A stretch of 64,000 bases of DNA. Source: Hallerella porci (GTDB taxonomy: Bacteria; Fibrobacterota; Fibrobacteria; Fibrobacterales; Fibrobacteraceae). The stretch is taken from assembly GCF_003148885.1 (NCBI RefSeq), contig NZ_QGHD01000001.1:248001-312000 (forward strand). The letters are read 5' to 3'. A model generated the notes under the pieces. The model made no database searches. It worked only from the letters and a program-made list of their open reading frames with translations, and had not been told where the DNA came from. The translations under genes and the position numbers were made by a program. Position 1 is the stretch's first letter; each line of letters begins with the position of its first letter. Shown one piece after another: positions 1 through 8,692 of the stretch.

Positions 1-827
1 GAAATGCCGCCGTAATTGTCATCGCTGAAAATTTTCACATTGTCGATGTAATACCAGTTATCGGTGGAATCGCTCCAGCGTGCGTGCCCCAAAATGCTTG
101 AATTGTCGTTTTTCAATTCATCGAAAAATTCAGCGTGATTGGCAAATTTCAAATTCAAAGAATCGCTTTCTTGACACTGATTGACAAGGTCAAATTGAAT
201 TTGATTTTTCGTTTTGAAAATGACTTGGGGCATGATTCCGCGATATAAATTCGAATCTGTTTTGGTTAAACGAATTAAATTTCCATCGACATCTAAAATG
301 CAAGGATTTTTCATTTGCGAAAGTTGGAGCGCAAAAGGCATATTTTCGTAAAGCTCATTTGCATTTTCTAAATCCTTGAAATCACTAGGGAGAGCAAGCG
401 TTACAGCGCCTTTAAATTCTGCATCCAGCGAAGAATCGAAATTGAGAGAATCTTCTACAACATTCCACGAAACAAAAACGCTTTTAGAATTTCCGTTTGC
501 GGAATTGATTTTTACCGAATCAAATTTTCCTACAGGAAAACTGTCTAAAACCATGATGCCAGAATTGCATTCTAAAGAATCGGCGATGCGAGTGTAATTG
601 ATTTTTGAAACGAAAATGGTATCGCCTAAAGTATCTGCGTGCGTTTGATTTAAAACTAAAGTGTCGCCGGCATTGATACCTAAATTTTTTGAGGAAACAA
701 GAATGCGTGCGGTTTTATTGCCTGTGTTTGTTTCGATTAAAATGCCTGCAGAATCCGTTGAGTTTGTGGAACAACTTTCCAAAAATAAAATAGCAGCACT
801 GGCAAAAATGAATTTTGTGAATTGCAT
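1..827 (-). CDS. Secreted lipoprotein, partial (C-terminus beyond window)
   Basis: The reading frame is open from an ATG at 827 down to the window edge (275 codons), so the C-terminus is missing. The N-terminus is a lipoprotein signal: basic start, hydrophobic stretch, then a lipobox-like LESC near residues 17-20 followed by a Ser/Thr/Asn-rich segment. A strong AGGAG ribosome site lies 6 bases upstream and overlaps the TAG stop of the TIGR02147 regulator gene, so the two are translationally linked. I do not recognise the mature domain. Its last visible part (WYYIDNVKIFSDD) resembles the end of a beta-sandwich carbohydrate-binding domain, but this is weak. It is probably an outer-membrane or surface lipoprotein. 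Confidence 0.75.
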   Translation of the reverse strand, partial: MQFTKFIFASAAILFLESCSTNSTDSAGILIETNTGNKTARILVSSKNLGINAGDTLVLNQTHADTLGDTIFVSKINYTRIADSLECNSGIMVLDSFPVGKFDSVKINSANGNSKSVFVSWNVVEDSLNFDSSLDAEFKGAVTLALPSDFKDLENANELYENMPFALQLSQMKNPCILDVDGNLIRLTKTDSNLYRGIMPQVIFKTKNQIQFDLVNQCQESDSLNLKFANHAEFFDELKNDNSSILGHARWSDSTDNWYYIDNVKIFSDDNYGGI

Positions 828-835
828 AAACACTC

Positions 836-1678
836 CTATTTTTTACTCGAATTTTCAATTGTCAAGTTGCTGAAAAAATGCAGGTTAATGTGTTCAACGA
901 CTTCGGGCTTTTCTAAATCAGAACTCACAATTTTTCGAACAGCATCTTTAAATTTTTCGACAGCGTTTTCAATTTTCTTTTGGGCATTTTTTGAAACGGC
1001 AAAAGTAAAAGTTGTCATGTCGCGCGAATTATCTTTGGATTCAAGAGCTTGCTTTGAAAGTTCTAAGCATTGCTTTTGATATTGCAAAACCATCTGACTT
1101 TTACATTGTTGCACTGTTGCTAAGCTTTCTTTTGTGGGTTTCCAAAAGCCTTTTTCATTTTTGCAAATTAGATTCATTTTTTGCATCAACGCCAAGCTTT
1201 CTTGCAAATTTTTTTCGGAAACGGGCGGAAATATTTTTTGTGAAATCTCTGTTAAATCTTCATTGACATTTAAAACTTCTAAAATCGCATAAAGCGTGCT
1301 ATTGTACCAATTAGAAAAAAATGCGTAACTATCGGGGTTTAAAATCGCTTGCGAGTTTTTGTTGAGTTTCATCATGGTTTCGAAAGCTTTATCTTTGACT
1401 TCGGCGGATTTTCCTTGGTCAAAAAGAATCATCGCTTCGAAATATTTCGCTTCGGTTCCTTTTAATCCAATGACATTTTCAAAGCGTTCTATCATCGTGT
1501 CGGTGACGCGTTTGCCTTGCACTACATCGTTAAAATAACTACGAGTATTCGGAAGTCCTAAAAGATTGCAAAATTCGGTACGCGAAAAATGAGGCTCTTT
1601 TAATTGCCTTTGCGCTTGGTAATGCGCTAAAAATTTTCGGAATTTCGTAAATTCAAAAATATTTGCAAATTCATTCAT
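836..1678 (-). CDS. TIGR02147 / DUF4423 family putative transcriptional regulator
   Basis: About 280 residues. The N-terminal third looks like a helix-turn-helix region (FSRTEFCNLLGLPNTRSYF, residues about 30-50, then a helix with GKRVT). The remainder is the helical DUF4423-type domain, ending in a Lys-rich tail. TIGR02147 was defined on paralogous proteins of Fibrobacter succinogenes and Bdellovibrio, so this family strongly suggests the host. ATG at 1678 is preferred over an in-frame TTG at 1696. The gene is immediately upstream of, and overlaps the ribosome site of, a lipoprotein gene, and is divergent from the GH43 gene. The intergenic region holds three 17-bp repeats that could be its own operators (inference). 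Target and ligand are unknown. Confidence 0.85.
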   Translation of the reverse strand: MNEFANIFEFTKFRKFLAHYQAQRQLKEPHFSRTEFCNLLGLPNTRSYFNDVVQGKRVTDTMIERFENVIGLKGTEAKYFEAMILFDQGKSAEVKDKAFETMMKLNKNSQAILNPDSYAFFSNWYNSTLYAILEVLNVNEDLTEISQKIFPPVSEKNLQESLALMQKMNLICKNEKGFWKPTKESLATVQQCKSQMVLQYQKQCLELSKQALESKDNSRDMTTFTFAVSKNAQKKIENAVEKFKDAVRKIVSSDLEKPEVVEHINLHFFSNLTIENSSKK

Positions 1679-1712
1679 GCTATTAAATATAGTCAAATTG
1701 AATTAAAAAACA

Positions 1713-1837
1713 TAGTACAATTTATAGTAGAATATAGAATTTTATAAAAAAGGAAGTTTTTTCTGGAATTTTACAAAATTATAGTACACATTGTAGTAAA
1801 ATGAATTATATTTAGGATTGTAGTACAATGTATAGTA
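1713..1837. promoter_or_regulatory. Three copies of a 17-bp operator-like repeat (TAGTA-N7-TAGTA)
   Basis: Between the divergent regulator and GH43 genes, three 17-bp sites occur on the + strand: TAGTACAATTTATAGTA at 1713-1729, TAGTACACATTGTAGTA at 1782-1798 and TAGTACAATGTATAGTA at 1821-1837. Each is a direct repeat of TAGTA with a 12-bp period; the third extends to two full TAGTACA units. Site 1 lies upstream of the regulator start, and sites 2 and 3 lie 30-85 bp before the GH43 start. This arrangement fits cooperative binding by the adjacent TIGR02147 protein, but that assignment is inference. Confidence 0.6.
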
Positions 1838-1866
1838 CATTGAAAACTGCCCAAAAGGAGTGTGTT

Positions 1867-3792
1867 ATGAAAAACTGGAAAGAATTAGGCGTTTTAGAAT
1901 TCTTGTGCAAAGCGCTTTTCTTTGGCATTGCATTCGTTTTTATCGCAAGCGCTTTTGTGAATGCACAAACGATTCAAAACGATGTGTTTTGGAAAACGGT
2001 TGATGGAAAAAATATTTATTCGCAAGGCGGTGGCGTTTTGCAAGTGGGCGATACTTATTATTGGTATGGCGTAAAATATGCAGGTGCTGAAACTTATGCA
2101 AAAAATCCGACAAAGAAAAATAGCGATACAGGATTTTTAGGAGTCACTTGTTATTCTTCAAAAGATTTAGTCAATTGGAAAGACGAAGGAATTGTTTTAA
2201 AACCAGATCAAGCCGCGGGCGGATGGTTTGGACGCATTGGTGTTGTCTACAATAAAAAGACAAAAAAATATGTGCTTGCAGGACAAGGCGGAAGCCCCAA
2301 ATGGGAATTTGGCGAATACTTTGCAACGAGCAGTTCTCCGACGGGACCGTTTAAATTTGCTCGCGTTCAAACCGAAAGTCAAATGACATTTTTTGTGAAT
2401 AATGGAACGGGTGACCAAACGCTTTTTCAAGATGACGATGGAAAAGCATACGTGATTTGTTCGAATGTAAAAGGGCGCACAAATTTGTATGTTGCACCGC
2501 TTCGCGATTCAGATTTTTTAGAAATTGATGGTTCTAAAACGGTGAATATTCACAAAAGCCGTGTGGGCGGCCGCGAAGGAAATGCCATGTTTAAGTACGA
2601 CGGAAAATATTATTTCTGCTCTTCGGATTTGCACGGCTGGAATACATCGCAAACTTATTGCATGTCGGCGACAAATATTTTAGGCCCATACAGTCAAGAA
2701 TTTGTACTTGATGGCTCACAAAATGATTTTAGCCATGTGACGCAAACAGGATTTTTTGTAAGTGTGAAAGGATCAAAAGGTTCGTTTGTAATTTATGCTG
2801 GTGACCGTTGGAGTGACTTTGCTGGAAATGGACTTGGATTTAATCAATGGATGCCGATTACTTTTGAAACAGGCAAGCCAAAATTTCATTCGGTGAGCCA
2901 GTGGAAAATAAATGCAAAAGAAGGTTTATGGGAAGTAGGCGATGGAAATAATTATTGCTTGAATCCTTCTTTTGAAGCAGACCGTGTTTCGCAAACAACG
3001 CTTACGGGCTGGAATTTAAAAGGCGCAGATGCCAATAACATTAACTCCACTTCGAAAAAACGCACAGGAAGATTTGGACTTTATTTAGATGGAAATAAAA
3101 CAATTTCGCAGACTTTAAATGTCCCCAATGGAACTTACACGCTTTCGTCTTTTACACAAAGTAGTGGCGGACAAAAATCCGCAAAAATGTTCGCCAAAGA
3201 TTTTGGAAATAATGAAAAGAATGTGGGAATTTCAAAAGCTTCGAATTGGGAAAAGAAAACCGTTTCGGATATCAATGTAACTGCAGGAAAAATCACCATT
3301 GGTTTTGTAAATGAAGGTGCAAGTGGACAATGGATTTCGATTGATGACATTGAACTGATTAAAAAGGCTGCACCTAAAATCGATACGGTTAAAAAAGCTA
3401 CCGCAAAAGCAGATACTGCGATTGTGGATACGATGAAAAGAGATACCGTAAAAATTGATACCGCAAAAACAGATACATTAAAAGCCGATTCGACAAAGAA
3501 AGATACGACCGAAAATAAAACCGCCATTTCATTTGGAACATTCAATCAAAATAGTTTCCAAGTTCATTTTGATAATTGCAGCAGAACACTCCAAGTTGAA
3601 AATGCTCCGGCAAATGGAAAATTGCAACTGTTGAATATCAAAGGAAAAGTTGTATTTGAAACGGCTTTGCAACGTGGAAATTCGGCAGAAACATACGCGC
3701 TTCCCAACACAGTGCGTAGCGGAATTTATTATGTAAAAATTTCGGCGAATGGGTTTAAATCAAAAGTTCAAAAAATTAAGGTTTTGAATTAG
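1867..3792 (+). CDS. GH43-family glycosidase with C-terminal sorting domain
   Basis: 641 residues. Signal peptide at 1-34 (hydrophobic core, AQT). A GH43-type five-bladed propeller follows at about 38-345, opening with GGGVLQVGDTYYWYG, as in the galactan-1,3-beta-galactosidase-like subfamilies. Next come a beta-sandwich carbohydrate-binding-like module (about 355-495), a linker of repeated K-x-D-T units (about 500-550), and a C-terminal domain with a LLNIKGKVVFE core and a lysine-rich end resembling type IX secretion type A sorting domains. The start at 1867 is chosen for AAAAGGAG at 1853-1860; a longer frame from 1828 would overlap an operator repeat. It probably acts on galactan or arabinan side chains of pectin and pairs with the PL11 gene 8 bp downstream. 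The exact substrate is not certain. Confidence 0.85.
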   Translation: MKNWKELGVLEFLCKALFFGIAFVFIASAFVNAQTIQNDVFWKTVDGKNIYSQGGGVLQVGDTYYWYGVKYAGAETYAKNPTKKNSDTGFLGVTCYSSKDLVNWKDEGIVLKPDQAAGGWFGRIGVVYNKKTKKYVLAGQGGSPKWEFGEYFATSSSPTGPFKFARVQTESQMTFFVNNGTGDQTLFQDDDGKAYVICSNVKGRTNLYVAPLRDSDFLEIDGSKTVNIHKSRVGGREGNAMFKYDGKYYFCSSDLHGWNTSQTYCMSATNILGPYSQEFVLDGSQNDFSHVTQTGFFVSVKGSKGSFVIYAGDRWSDFAGNGLGFNQWMPITFETGKPKFHSVSQWKINAKEGLWEVGDGNNYCLNPSFEADRVSQTTLTGWNLKGADANNINSTSKKRTGRFGLYLDGNKTISQTLNVPNGTYTLSSFTQSSGGQKSAKMFAKDFGNNEKNVGISKASNWEKKTVSDINVTAGKITIGFVNEGASGQWISIDDIELIKKAAPKIDTVKKATAKADTAIVDTMKRDTVKIDTAKTDTLKADSTKKDTTENKTAISFGTFNQNSFQVHFDNCSRTLQVENAPANGKLQLLNIKGKVVFETALQRGNSAETYALPNTVRSGIYYVKISANGFKSKVQKIKVLN

Positions 3793-3800
3793 GAGGTTTT

Positions 3801-5981
3801 ATGAAACAAATTCAGAAAGTTTGCGTTGGTTTGACATTCACACTTGCGTCAATTTCTTTAGCGCATGCGGCGCGAAATTTTGAATACCTTGACAGAGGCG
3901 TTGTGGCGGTGAGGCAGAATAACACATCGGCGCTGGTTTCTTTTAGGAGCTTGTTTGACGACGACAAGAATTTGGCGTTTAATGTTTACCGCGTCACAGG
4001 AAAAGACACGGTCAAGGTGAATGCATCTCCTTTGACAAAGGGCACAAATGTCGTCGATAAAAAAGTGGACTTTTCAAAAGAGAACACTTATTTTGTCACC
4101 AAGATTTTAAATGGAGTCGAGCTTAAAACAAAGGGCTCTTACACGATGCCTAAAAATAAAGGCGTCGGGCCCTACATCACAGTTCCGATTAAGGCGGGAA
4201 GCAAAATTCACTTTGTGTGGGTAGGCGATTTAGACGGCGATGGCGCTTACGATTACGTACTCGACCGCTATAGCGATAACCATCAAAAACTAGAGGCGTA
4301 TTCGAGCAAGGGGAAATTCTTGTGGGAAATTGATTTAGGCGCAAACAGCGAAAACAAGAACAACATCAGCCCGGGCGCATCGACGATTGACGTGGGAATG
4401 TGGGACGGCGCAACGGTTTATGATATCGATAGCGACGGTTATGCAGAACTGATTTTGCGCATCGCTGACGGCGTAAAATTTGGCGACGGAAACGTTTATC
4501 AAAATGCAGTGGCGAACGCACAAGCGATTGCAATCATCGACGGGCGCACCGGAAAATTGAAAGCGACCGCTGACGTTCCCAAAGATTACATCAAAATTGG
4601 TCCGATGGCGACGATGATGGAAATCGGATACTTGGACGGGAAAAATCCGAGTGTCGTTTGTTGGTTTAAAAATCGAAATGCCAACAAATCATTTAACAGT
4701 TTAATGGTTGCTTACGGTTATCAAAATGGAAAATTCAAACAGCTTTGGAAATTTGACAATAAAAATGGATTTGCCGAAGCGCATCAAATCCGAATTGCCG
4801 ATGTTGATTTTGACGGAAAAGATGAAGTGCTGCACATGGGTTATGCGTTAAATGGTGACGGCACGCTTCGTTACAGTATCGATAAAGTCGTTCATGGAGA
4901 CCGCTGGTATGTGGGTGCGTTTAGCAAAAACGATAAAGTGATGATGGGCTACGGCATCCAGCAAAAAAATCCGAACGGACTTTTGGAATATTACTACAAC
5001 GCATCGACCGGGAAAATCATTTGGAAACATTCTGTGGCGCCCGAAAATACGGTAGATGTCGGCCGCGGAGCCGTTGGAGACATCGACCCCAATTACGATG
5101 GCTTTGAAGTTTGGAGCTTTCAAGGAACCTACAACGGACCCACGGGCAAAAAAATTGCAGACAATTATATGTATCCCGTACAACGTTATTGGTGGGACGG
5201 AGACTTAGGTTCTGAAAGTTACAACGAAGGAAAAATCGAAAAGTGGGATTACAAGAACAAGGCTGTCAATCGCTTGCTTTCGACTTGGAAGGTTTACGAA
5301 TCGTCGGGAAGCGAGCGCGGCGTTGCAATGTTCCATGGCGACATTTTGGGCGACTGGCGCGAAGAATCGATTCTCGTCAATTACACGAAAAATGAACTCG
5401 TGATTTTTACAACAGACATTGAAACAGAACACCGCATTTATAGCCTTGCACAAAATCCGTGTTATCGAAATGGCATGACGGCGAAAGGTTATGTGCAGGC
5501 AAGTATGCTCGATTATTTTTTAGGCTGGAATATGGATGCGCCCAAAACGCCAAATATTCAAATCATCGGCGGAAATCGCGAAGCTGAGTTTGGAAATCAA
5601 AAAATTTCAAGTTCCTCTGAAATGAAAAATTCGAGTTCTTCAAATTTTGATTTAAGCTCTTCGAGCATTTCATCATCAAGCGTTTCATCGTCTAGCGTGG
5701 AATTTTCTTCTAGTGCAAAGCAAGATAGCACGACTGCGATTTCACAATTAAAAAATTACAGAACCTGGAATATTTACCGCAACGAAAATTCTGTTTCGTT
5801 GATTGCTGGAAGCGAAAATGTTACAGCGAGACTTTTTGATCTGAACGGGAAATTACTCTTGCAAAAAAATGTTTCGGCACATGAAATGCTTGAAATTCCC
5901 ACACGGCAATCGATGAGCTTGCTAATTGTGCAAAGCAAGAATCAAAGAGAGGTTTTAAAAATCAAAGGGAGTGTAAAATAA
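3801..5981 (+). CDS. PL11-like rhamnogalacturonan lyase, secreted
   Basis: 726 residues with a signal peptide (1-23, ending AHA). The catalytic part (about 24-600) begins with FEYLDRGVVAV and carries Asp-rich calcium-loop motifs (DLDGDGAYDY, DIDSDGYAEL) and GDWREE, all typical of PL11 eight-bladed propeller lyases that cleave the rhamnogalacturonan I backbone by beta-elimination. Compared with the second PL11 protein in this window, the C-terminal HDHVYR/QPPHLGYY segment is replaced by divergent sequence, so it belongs to a different subgroup. A poly-Ser linker (about 605-645) and a C-terminal sorting-like domain (LFDLNGKLLLQ) follow. The ribosome site AGGAGG is 5 bases before the ATG; the gene is co-transcribed with the GH43 gene. 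Confidence 0.85.
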   Translation: MKQIQKVCVGLTFTLASISLAHAARNFEYLDRGVVAVRQNNTSALVSFRSLFDDDKNLAFNVYRVTGKDTVKVNASPLTKGTNVVDKKVDFSKENTYFVTKILNGVELKTKGSYTMPKNKGVGPYITVPIKAGSKIHFVWVGDLDGDGAYDYVLDRYSDNHQKLEAYSSKGKFLWEIDLGANSENKNNISPGASTIDVGMWDGATVYDIDSDGYAELILRIADGVKFGDGNVYQNAVANAQAIAIIDGRTGKLKATADVPKDYIKIGPMATMMEIGYLDGKNPSVVCWFKNRNANKSFNSLMVAYGYQNGKFKQLWKFDNKNGFAEAHQIRIADVDFDGKDEVLHMGYALNGDGTLRYSIDKVVHGDRWYVGAFSKNDKVMMGYGIQQKNPNGLLEYYYNASTGKIIWKHSVAPENTVDVGRGAVGDIDPNYDGFEVWSFQGTYNGPTGKKIADNYMYPVQRYWWDGDLGSESYNEGKIEKWDYKNKAVNRLLSTWKVYESSGSERGVAMFHGDILGDWREESILVNYTKNELVIFTTDIETEHRIYSLAQNPCYRNGMTAKGYVQASMLDYFLGWNMDAPKTPNIQIIGGNREAEFGNQKISSSSEMKNSSSSNFDLSSSSISSSSVSSSSVEFSSSAKQDSTTAISQLKNYRTWNIYRNENSVSLIAGSENVTARLFDLNGKLLLQKNVSAHEMLEIPTRQSMSLLIVQSKNQREVLKIKGSVK

Positions 5982-6178
5982 GCTTATCGGAGTTGACGTT
6001 CTCTGTTTTTTAGAAAGAAACTCACTGAAAATCACTCATGTAAACGGATTCAAGGCAAATCGCGCGGCAAAAATTTCTTTTGGAAATGTTGGCGTTGTAG
6101 AATTGCTAGGATTTCCTTCGAGAATAGTTTTACACGCTAGAAATTTAGTAGAAACTTTTGCGAATGCAAAAGGGAAAC

Positions 6179-6817
6179 TCATTTCTCATTTTTCACTCCT
6201 AATTGAAGATAGAGTTTTTTCGCTGCGTCTTCGGGGTCTTTTGCGCTCATGATTTCGGAAACGACAGCGATGCCGTCAGCTTCGGCTTCGCTGATTTCTG
6301 CAGCGTTAGAAAGATGAATGCCTCCGATGGCGACGAGCGGATGGCGGGTGAGTTTCTTTGAACGCAAAACTCCCGCGGGGCCGAGCGGATGATCGGCTTC
6401 GGCTTTTGTTTGGGTGCCATAAGCTTGCACGGCGACATAATTGACATCGTCGTAGCGGTTCATTTCTAAAAGTTGCTCATCATTATCGCAAGAAACGCCG
6501 ATGATTTTATTCGGACCTAAAATGCGGCGGGCAATTTCGTAGGGCATATCGCTTTGCCCGATGTGAAGTCCTTCGACATCGACAGCTTGCGCAATATCCA
6601 AACGATCGTTGATAATTAACGGAACGCCTGTGCCCTGGAGAATTTCTTTTACGCGGAGAGCGATGTGATAAAAATCCCGCGTCGATGCAGTTTTTTCACG
6701 AAGCTGCACAATCGTTGTGCCACCGCGAACGGCGGCTTGCACCACATCTTCGACGGGGCGCCCGAGCGCCAAATCGGAATCGGTCACCAAGTAAAGATTC
6801 AAATAATTTTTTTTCAT
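6179..6817 (-). CDS. thiE: Thiamine-phosphate synthase ThiE
   Basis: 212 residues, the normal ThiE length, as a TIM barrel. It couples HMP-pyrophosphate with the thiazole phosphate to give thiamine phosphate. Visible family motifs are YLVTDSDLA at the N-terminus, GGTTIVQLREK (pyrophosphate/pyrimidine site), LIINDRLD, GLHIGQSDM, and VAIGGI near the C-terminus for phosphate binding. It starts 2 bases after the preceding ThiN-fusion gene stops, with an AGGAG site, so it is the second gene of a riboswitch-controlled operon. About 197 bases between this stop and the PL11 stop hold no gene I can support. Confidence 0.95.
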   Translation of the reverse strand: MKKNYLNLYLVTDSDLALGRPVEDVVQAAVRGGTTIVQLREKTASTRDFYHIALRVKEILQGTGVPLIINDRLDIAQAVDVEGLHIGQSDMPYEIARRILGPNKIIGVSCDNDEQLLEMNRYDDVNYVAVQAYGTQTKAEADHPLGPAGVLRSKKLTRHPLVAIGGIHLSNAAEISEAEADGIAVVSEIMSAKDPEDAAKKLYLQLGVKNEK

Positions 6818-6819
6818 TT

Positions 6820-8403
6820 TTACTCCTGAATTTCGGTGTTAATCGCGAGGACTTTTTTCTGAAAATCGTCGAGAGATGTGCCGATGACGAGAATCAATTT
6901 TTCCAAATTGATGCGGTCGGGAATGGAGATAACATCGGGCAAAGTTTCTGCGCCGGCGATAACTTTTTCAAGGTCGCGGTCGTAATCATTACCGAGTTGC
7001 CAATAATCTTTTGGCGTTGGCATCGCAAGAGATTTTAATCCGAGTTTTTTGACTGCAGAAAGAATTTTGTCATTGCTGCGGAAATTGGCAACGCATTCTG
7101 CTTGCGGAAATTTTTTGCGGATTTCGAGAAGTGTACCTGCCATGTAAACGCTGATTCCCATTTCGGGATCGCGGACAGAACAGGTTTCTTGATTCACTCG
7201 GAAAATGCGTCCGGGAACTGCGCAAACATCGGCAGCAGTTTTTCCGTTTACGGTGTAGCCGATATTCATTCCGATTTCTGGAAGCATGCGGTAAATATTT
7301 GCGGCTTTTAAATATTCAACAGCGGATTTTAAATCGCGGCAAAGTTTATCGTTTTCCGAAAGACCTTCTTCGACATTTCCTTCGGCGAGAATATTTTTTG
7401 CGTTAAAGAAAACATCCCAGAAGAAATCTTTCACCGGCGGCGTAAAATCAAGGCTTTCGCCATTTTGAATCCATTTTCTGCCTGCGGATTTTTGGGTGAA
7501 TTTGCCGAGAACAGCACTTGGGATTCCTTCTTTTGAGAAGGCGTTCTGGAGCTTTTTCGTTTCTTTTGGATCGACAGCGATAACGAGTGTGCCTTCGCTG
7601 ATAATTTCCCAAGGATTGAGCCCGAAAATGGCGCAGATTTTTTGAATGTCTGCGGGAATTTTATAATCGTCTGTGTGAATTTCGATGCCGAGTTTTGACG
7701 CTTCGGCGACTTCCCAAATGCCGCGTTTTATGCCGCCTTCGGTCGCATCGTGCATCGCGTGAACGCCTGCAAATTTTGCAGCGATTTCCGCATCTTTGAC
7801 GACGGAAATTTCTTGCATCCGTTTTGCTGCGCGCTTGATATCTTTCGGGGCGAGTTTTCCTTTTAATGCTTCGCCGAGTTCAAAGCCGAGAAGGGCTGCG
7901 GCTTCGATTGCAATGCTTTTTGTGATGACGAGATCGTCGCCCGCTTTGGCGCCTCGCGGAGAAACGAATTTTTTCCCCGTTCCCCAAACGGTGATGCCGC
8001 CGATTGTAGGGCAGACGACTGCGCCGTAATATCCTGTGTGACCGCCGACGATAGAAATGCCAAGGCGCGCGGCTTCTGCGCTGATTTCATCGATGAGTTC
8101 TGCGATATATTCTTGCTTCGTTTCGGGAGGAAGCAAAAGCGAATAAGTCATAAATTGCGGCTTAATTCCCATGACAGCGACATCGCTTGCACCGATGTGC
8201 ACGGTGACGTATGCAAAATCTTTGGGCGTCATCCGGACCGAGGGAAATATCGGGTCTTCGGCAATCGCCATATAGCCTTCGGGCACTTTGAGAATTGCGG
8301 AATCGACACCCATCGCCGGCCCAATTTTGACCTTCGAATTTTTGGCTCCCGTTTTAGAAAGAATAGACTGTGTGAAGAAATCGTCGTTGACTTTTCCAAT
8401 CAT
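6820..8403 (-). CDS. AIR-synthase-like protein fused to a ThiN (thiamine-phosphate synthase) domain
   Basis: 527 residues. The first ~330 residues are an AIR synthase/HypE/ThiL-type ATP-binding fold: an acidic N-terminal segment, DFAYVTVHIGASDVAVMG, GGHTGYYG, a DATEGGIKRG motif, and GTLVIAV. The last ~170 residues match the ThiN thiamine-phosphate synthase domain known from archaeal ThiDN fusions: PEIGMNIGYTVNG, DVCAVPGRIFRV, and VANFRSNDKI. The upstream TPP riboswitch and the downstream thiE fix the pathway as thiamine biosynthesis. The AIR-synthase half may act as a thiamine-phosphate kinase-like or scavenging enzyme, but it is not a standard ThiL; its precise reaction is unknown. Having both ThiN and ThiE is redundant on paper. 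Confidence 0.85.
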   Translation of the reverse strand: MIGKVNDDFFTQSILSKTGAKNSKVKIGPAMGVDSAILKVPEGYMAIAEDPIFPSVRMTPKDFAYVTVHIGASDVAVMGIKPQFMTYSLLLPPETKQEYIAELIDEISAEAARLGISIVGGHTGYYGAVVCPTIGGITVWGTGKKFVSPRGAKAGDDLVITKSIAIEAAALLGFELGEALKGKLAPKDIKRAAKRMQEISVVKDAEIAAKFAGVHAMHDATEGGIKRGIWEVAEASKLGIEIHTDDYKIPADIQKICAIFGLNPWEIISEGTLVIAVDPKETKKLQNAFSKEGIPSAVLGKFTQKSAGRKWIQNGESLDFTPPVKDFFWDVFFNAKNILAEGNVEEGLSENDKLCRDLKSAVEYLKAANIYRMLPEIGMNIGYTVNGKTAADVCAVPGRIFRVNQETCSVRDPEMGISVYMAGTLLEIRKKFPQAECVANFRSNDKILSAVKKLGLKSLAMPTPKDYWQLGNDYDRDLEKVIAGAETLPDVISIPDRINLEKLILVIGTSLDDFQKKVLAINTEIQE

Positions 8404-8407
8404 AAAA

Positions 8408-8503
8408 ACTCCTACGCTGGCATTACCCAGATCAGGTGTGCGGGTCGAAGGAGGCTACCTTCCTCTCAGCCGGATTAAATCCAGCTCCCCGTTGTGCACG
8501 AAA
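8408..8503 (-). promoter_or_regulatory. TPP riboswitch (THI element)
   Basis: Read on the minus strand, the leader contains the conserved THI-box segments in order: ACGGGGAGC, GGCTGAGAGG, GACCC, ACCTGATCTGG, and TAATGCCAGCGTAGG, directly before the ATG at 8403. The final GTAGGAG contains the AGGAG ribosome site of the fusion gene, and no terminator hairpin separates it from the ATG. Control is therefore most likely translational: TPP binding would sequester the ribosome site. Confidence 0.97.
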
Positions 8504-8692
8504 ATTTAGCAAGAATTGATGTTTGAAAAATTTTCCGCTTGCAAAGAGCAGAAACATTCCCGCGCGAAAACGAAATTCGCATTTCTACTTATATTTCGTA
8601 TGGTTATTTTAAAAATCGCTTCGAAAGTGGGATATTTTTGAAACTAAATTTTTAAAGGAAATAACCGAAAAAGGATTTAGATTGGACTAGTT

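Noticed and set aside
1828-1866. Upstream start for the GH43 gene at 1828
   Set aside because: It overlaps an operator repeat and would put 13 polar residues before the signal peptide; the ATG at 1867 has a strong ribosome site.
5982-6178. Small gene or gene fragment between the PL11 and thiE stops
   Set aside because: Open frames exist on both strands but none has a ribosome site or recognisable similarity.
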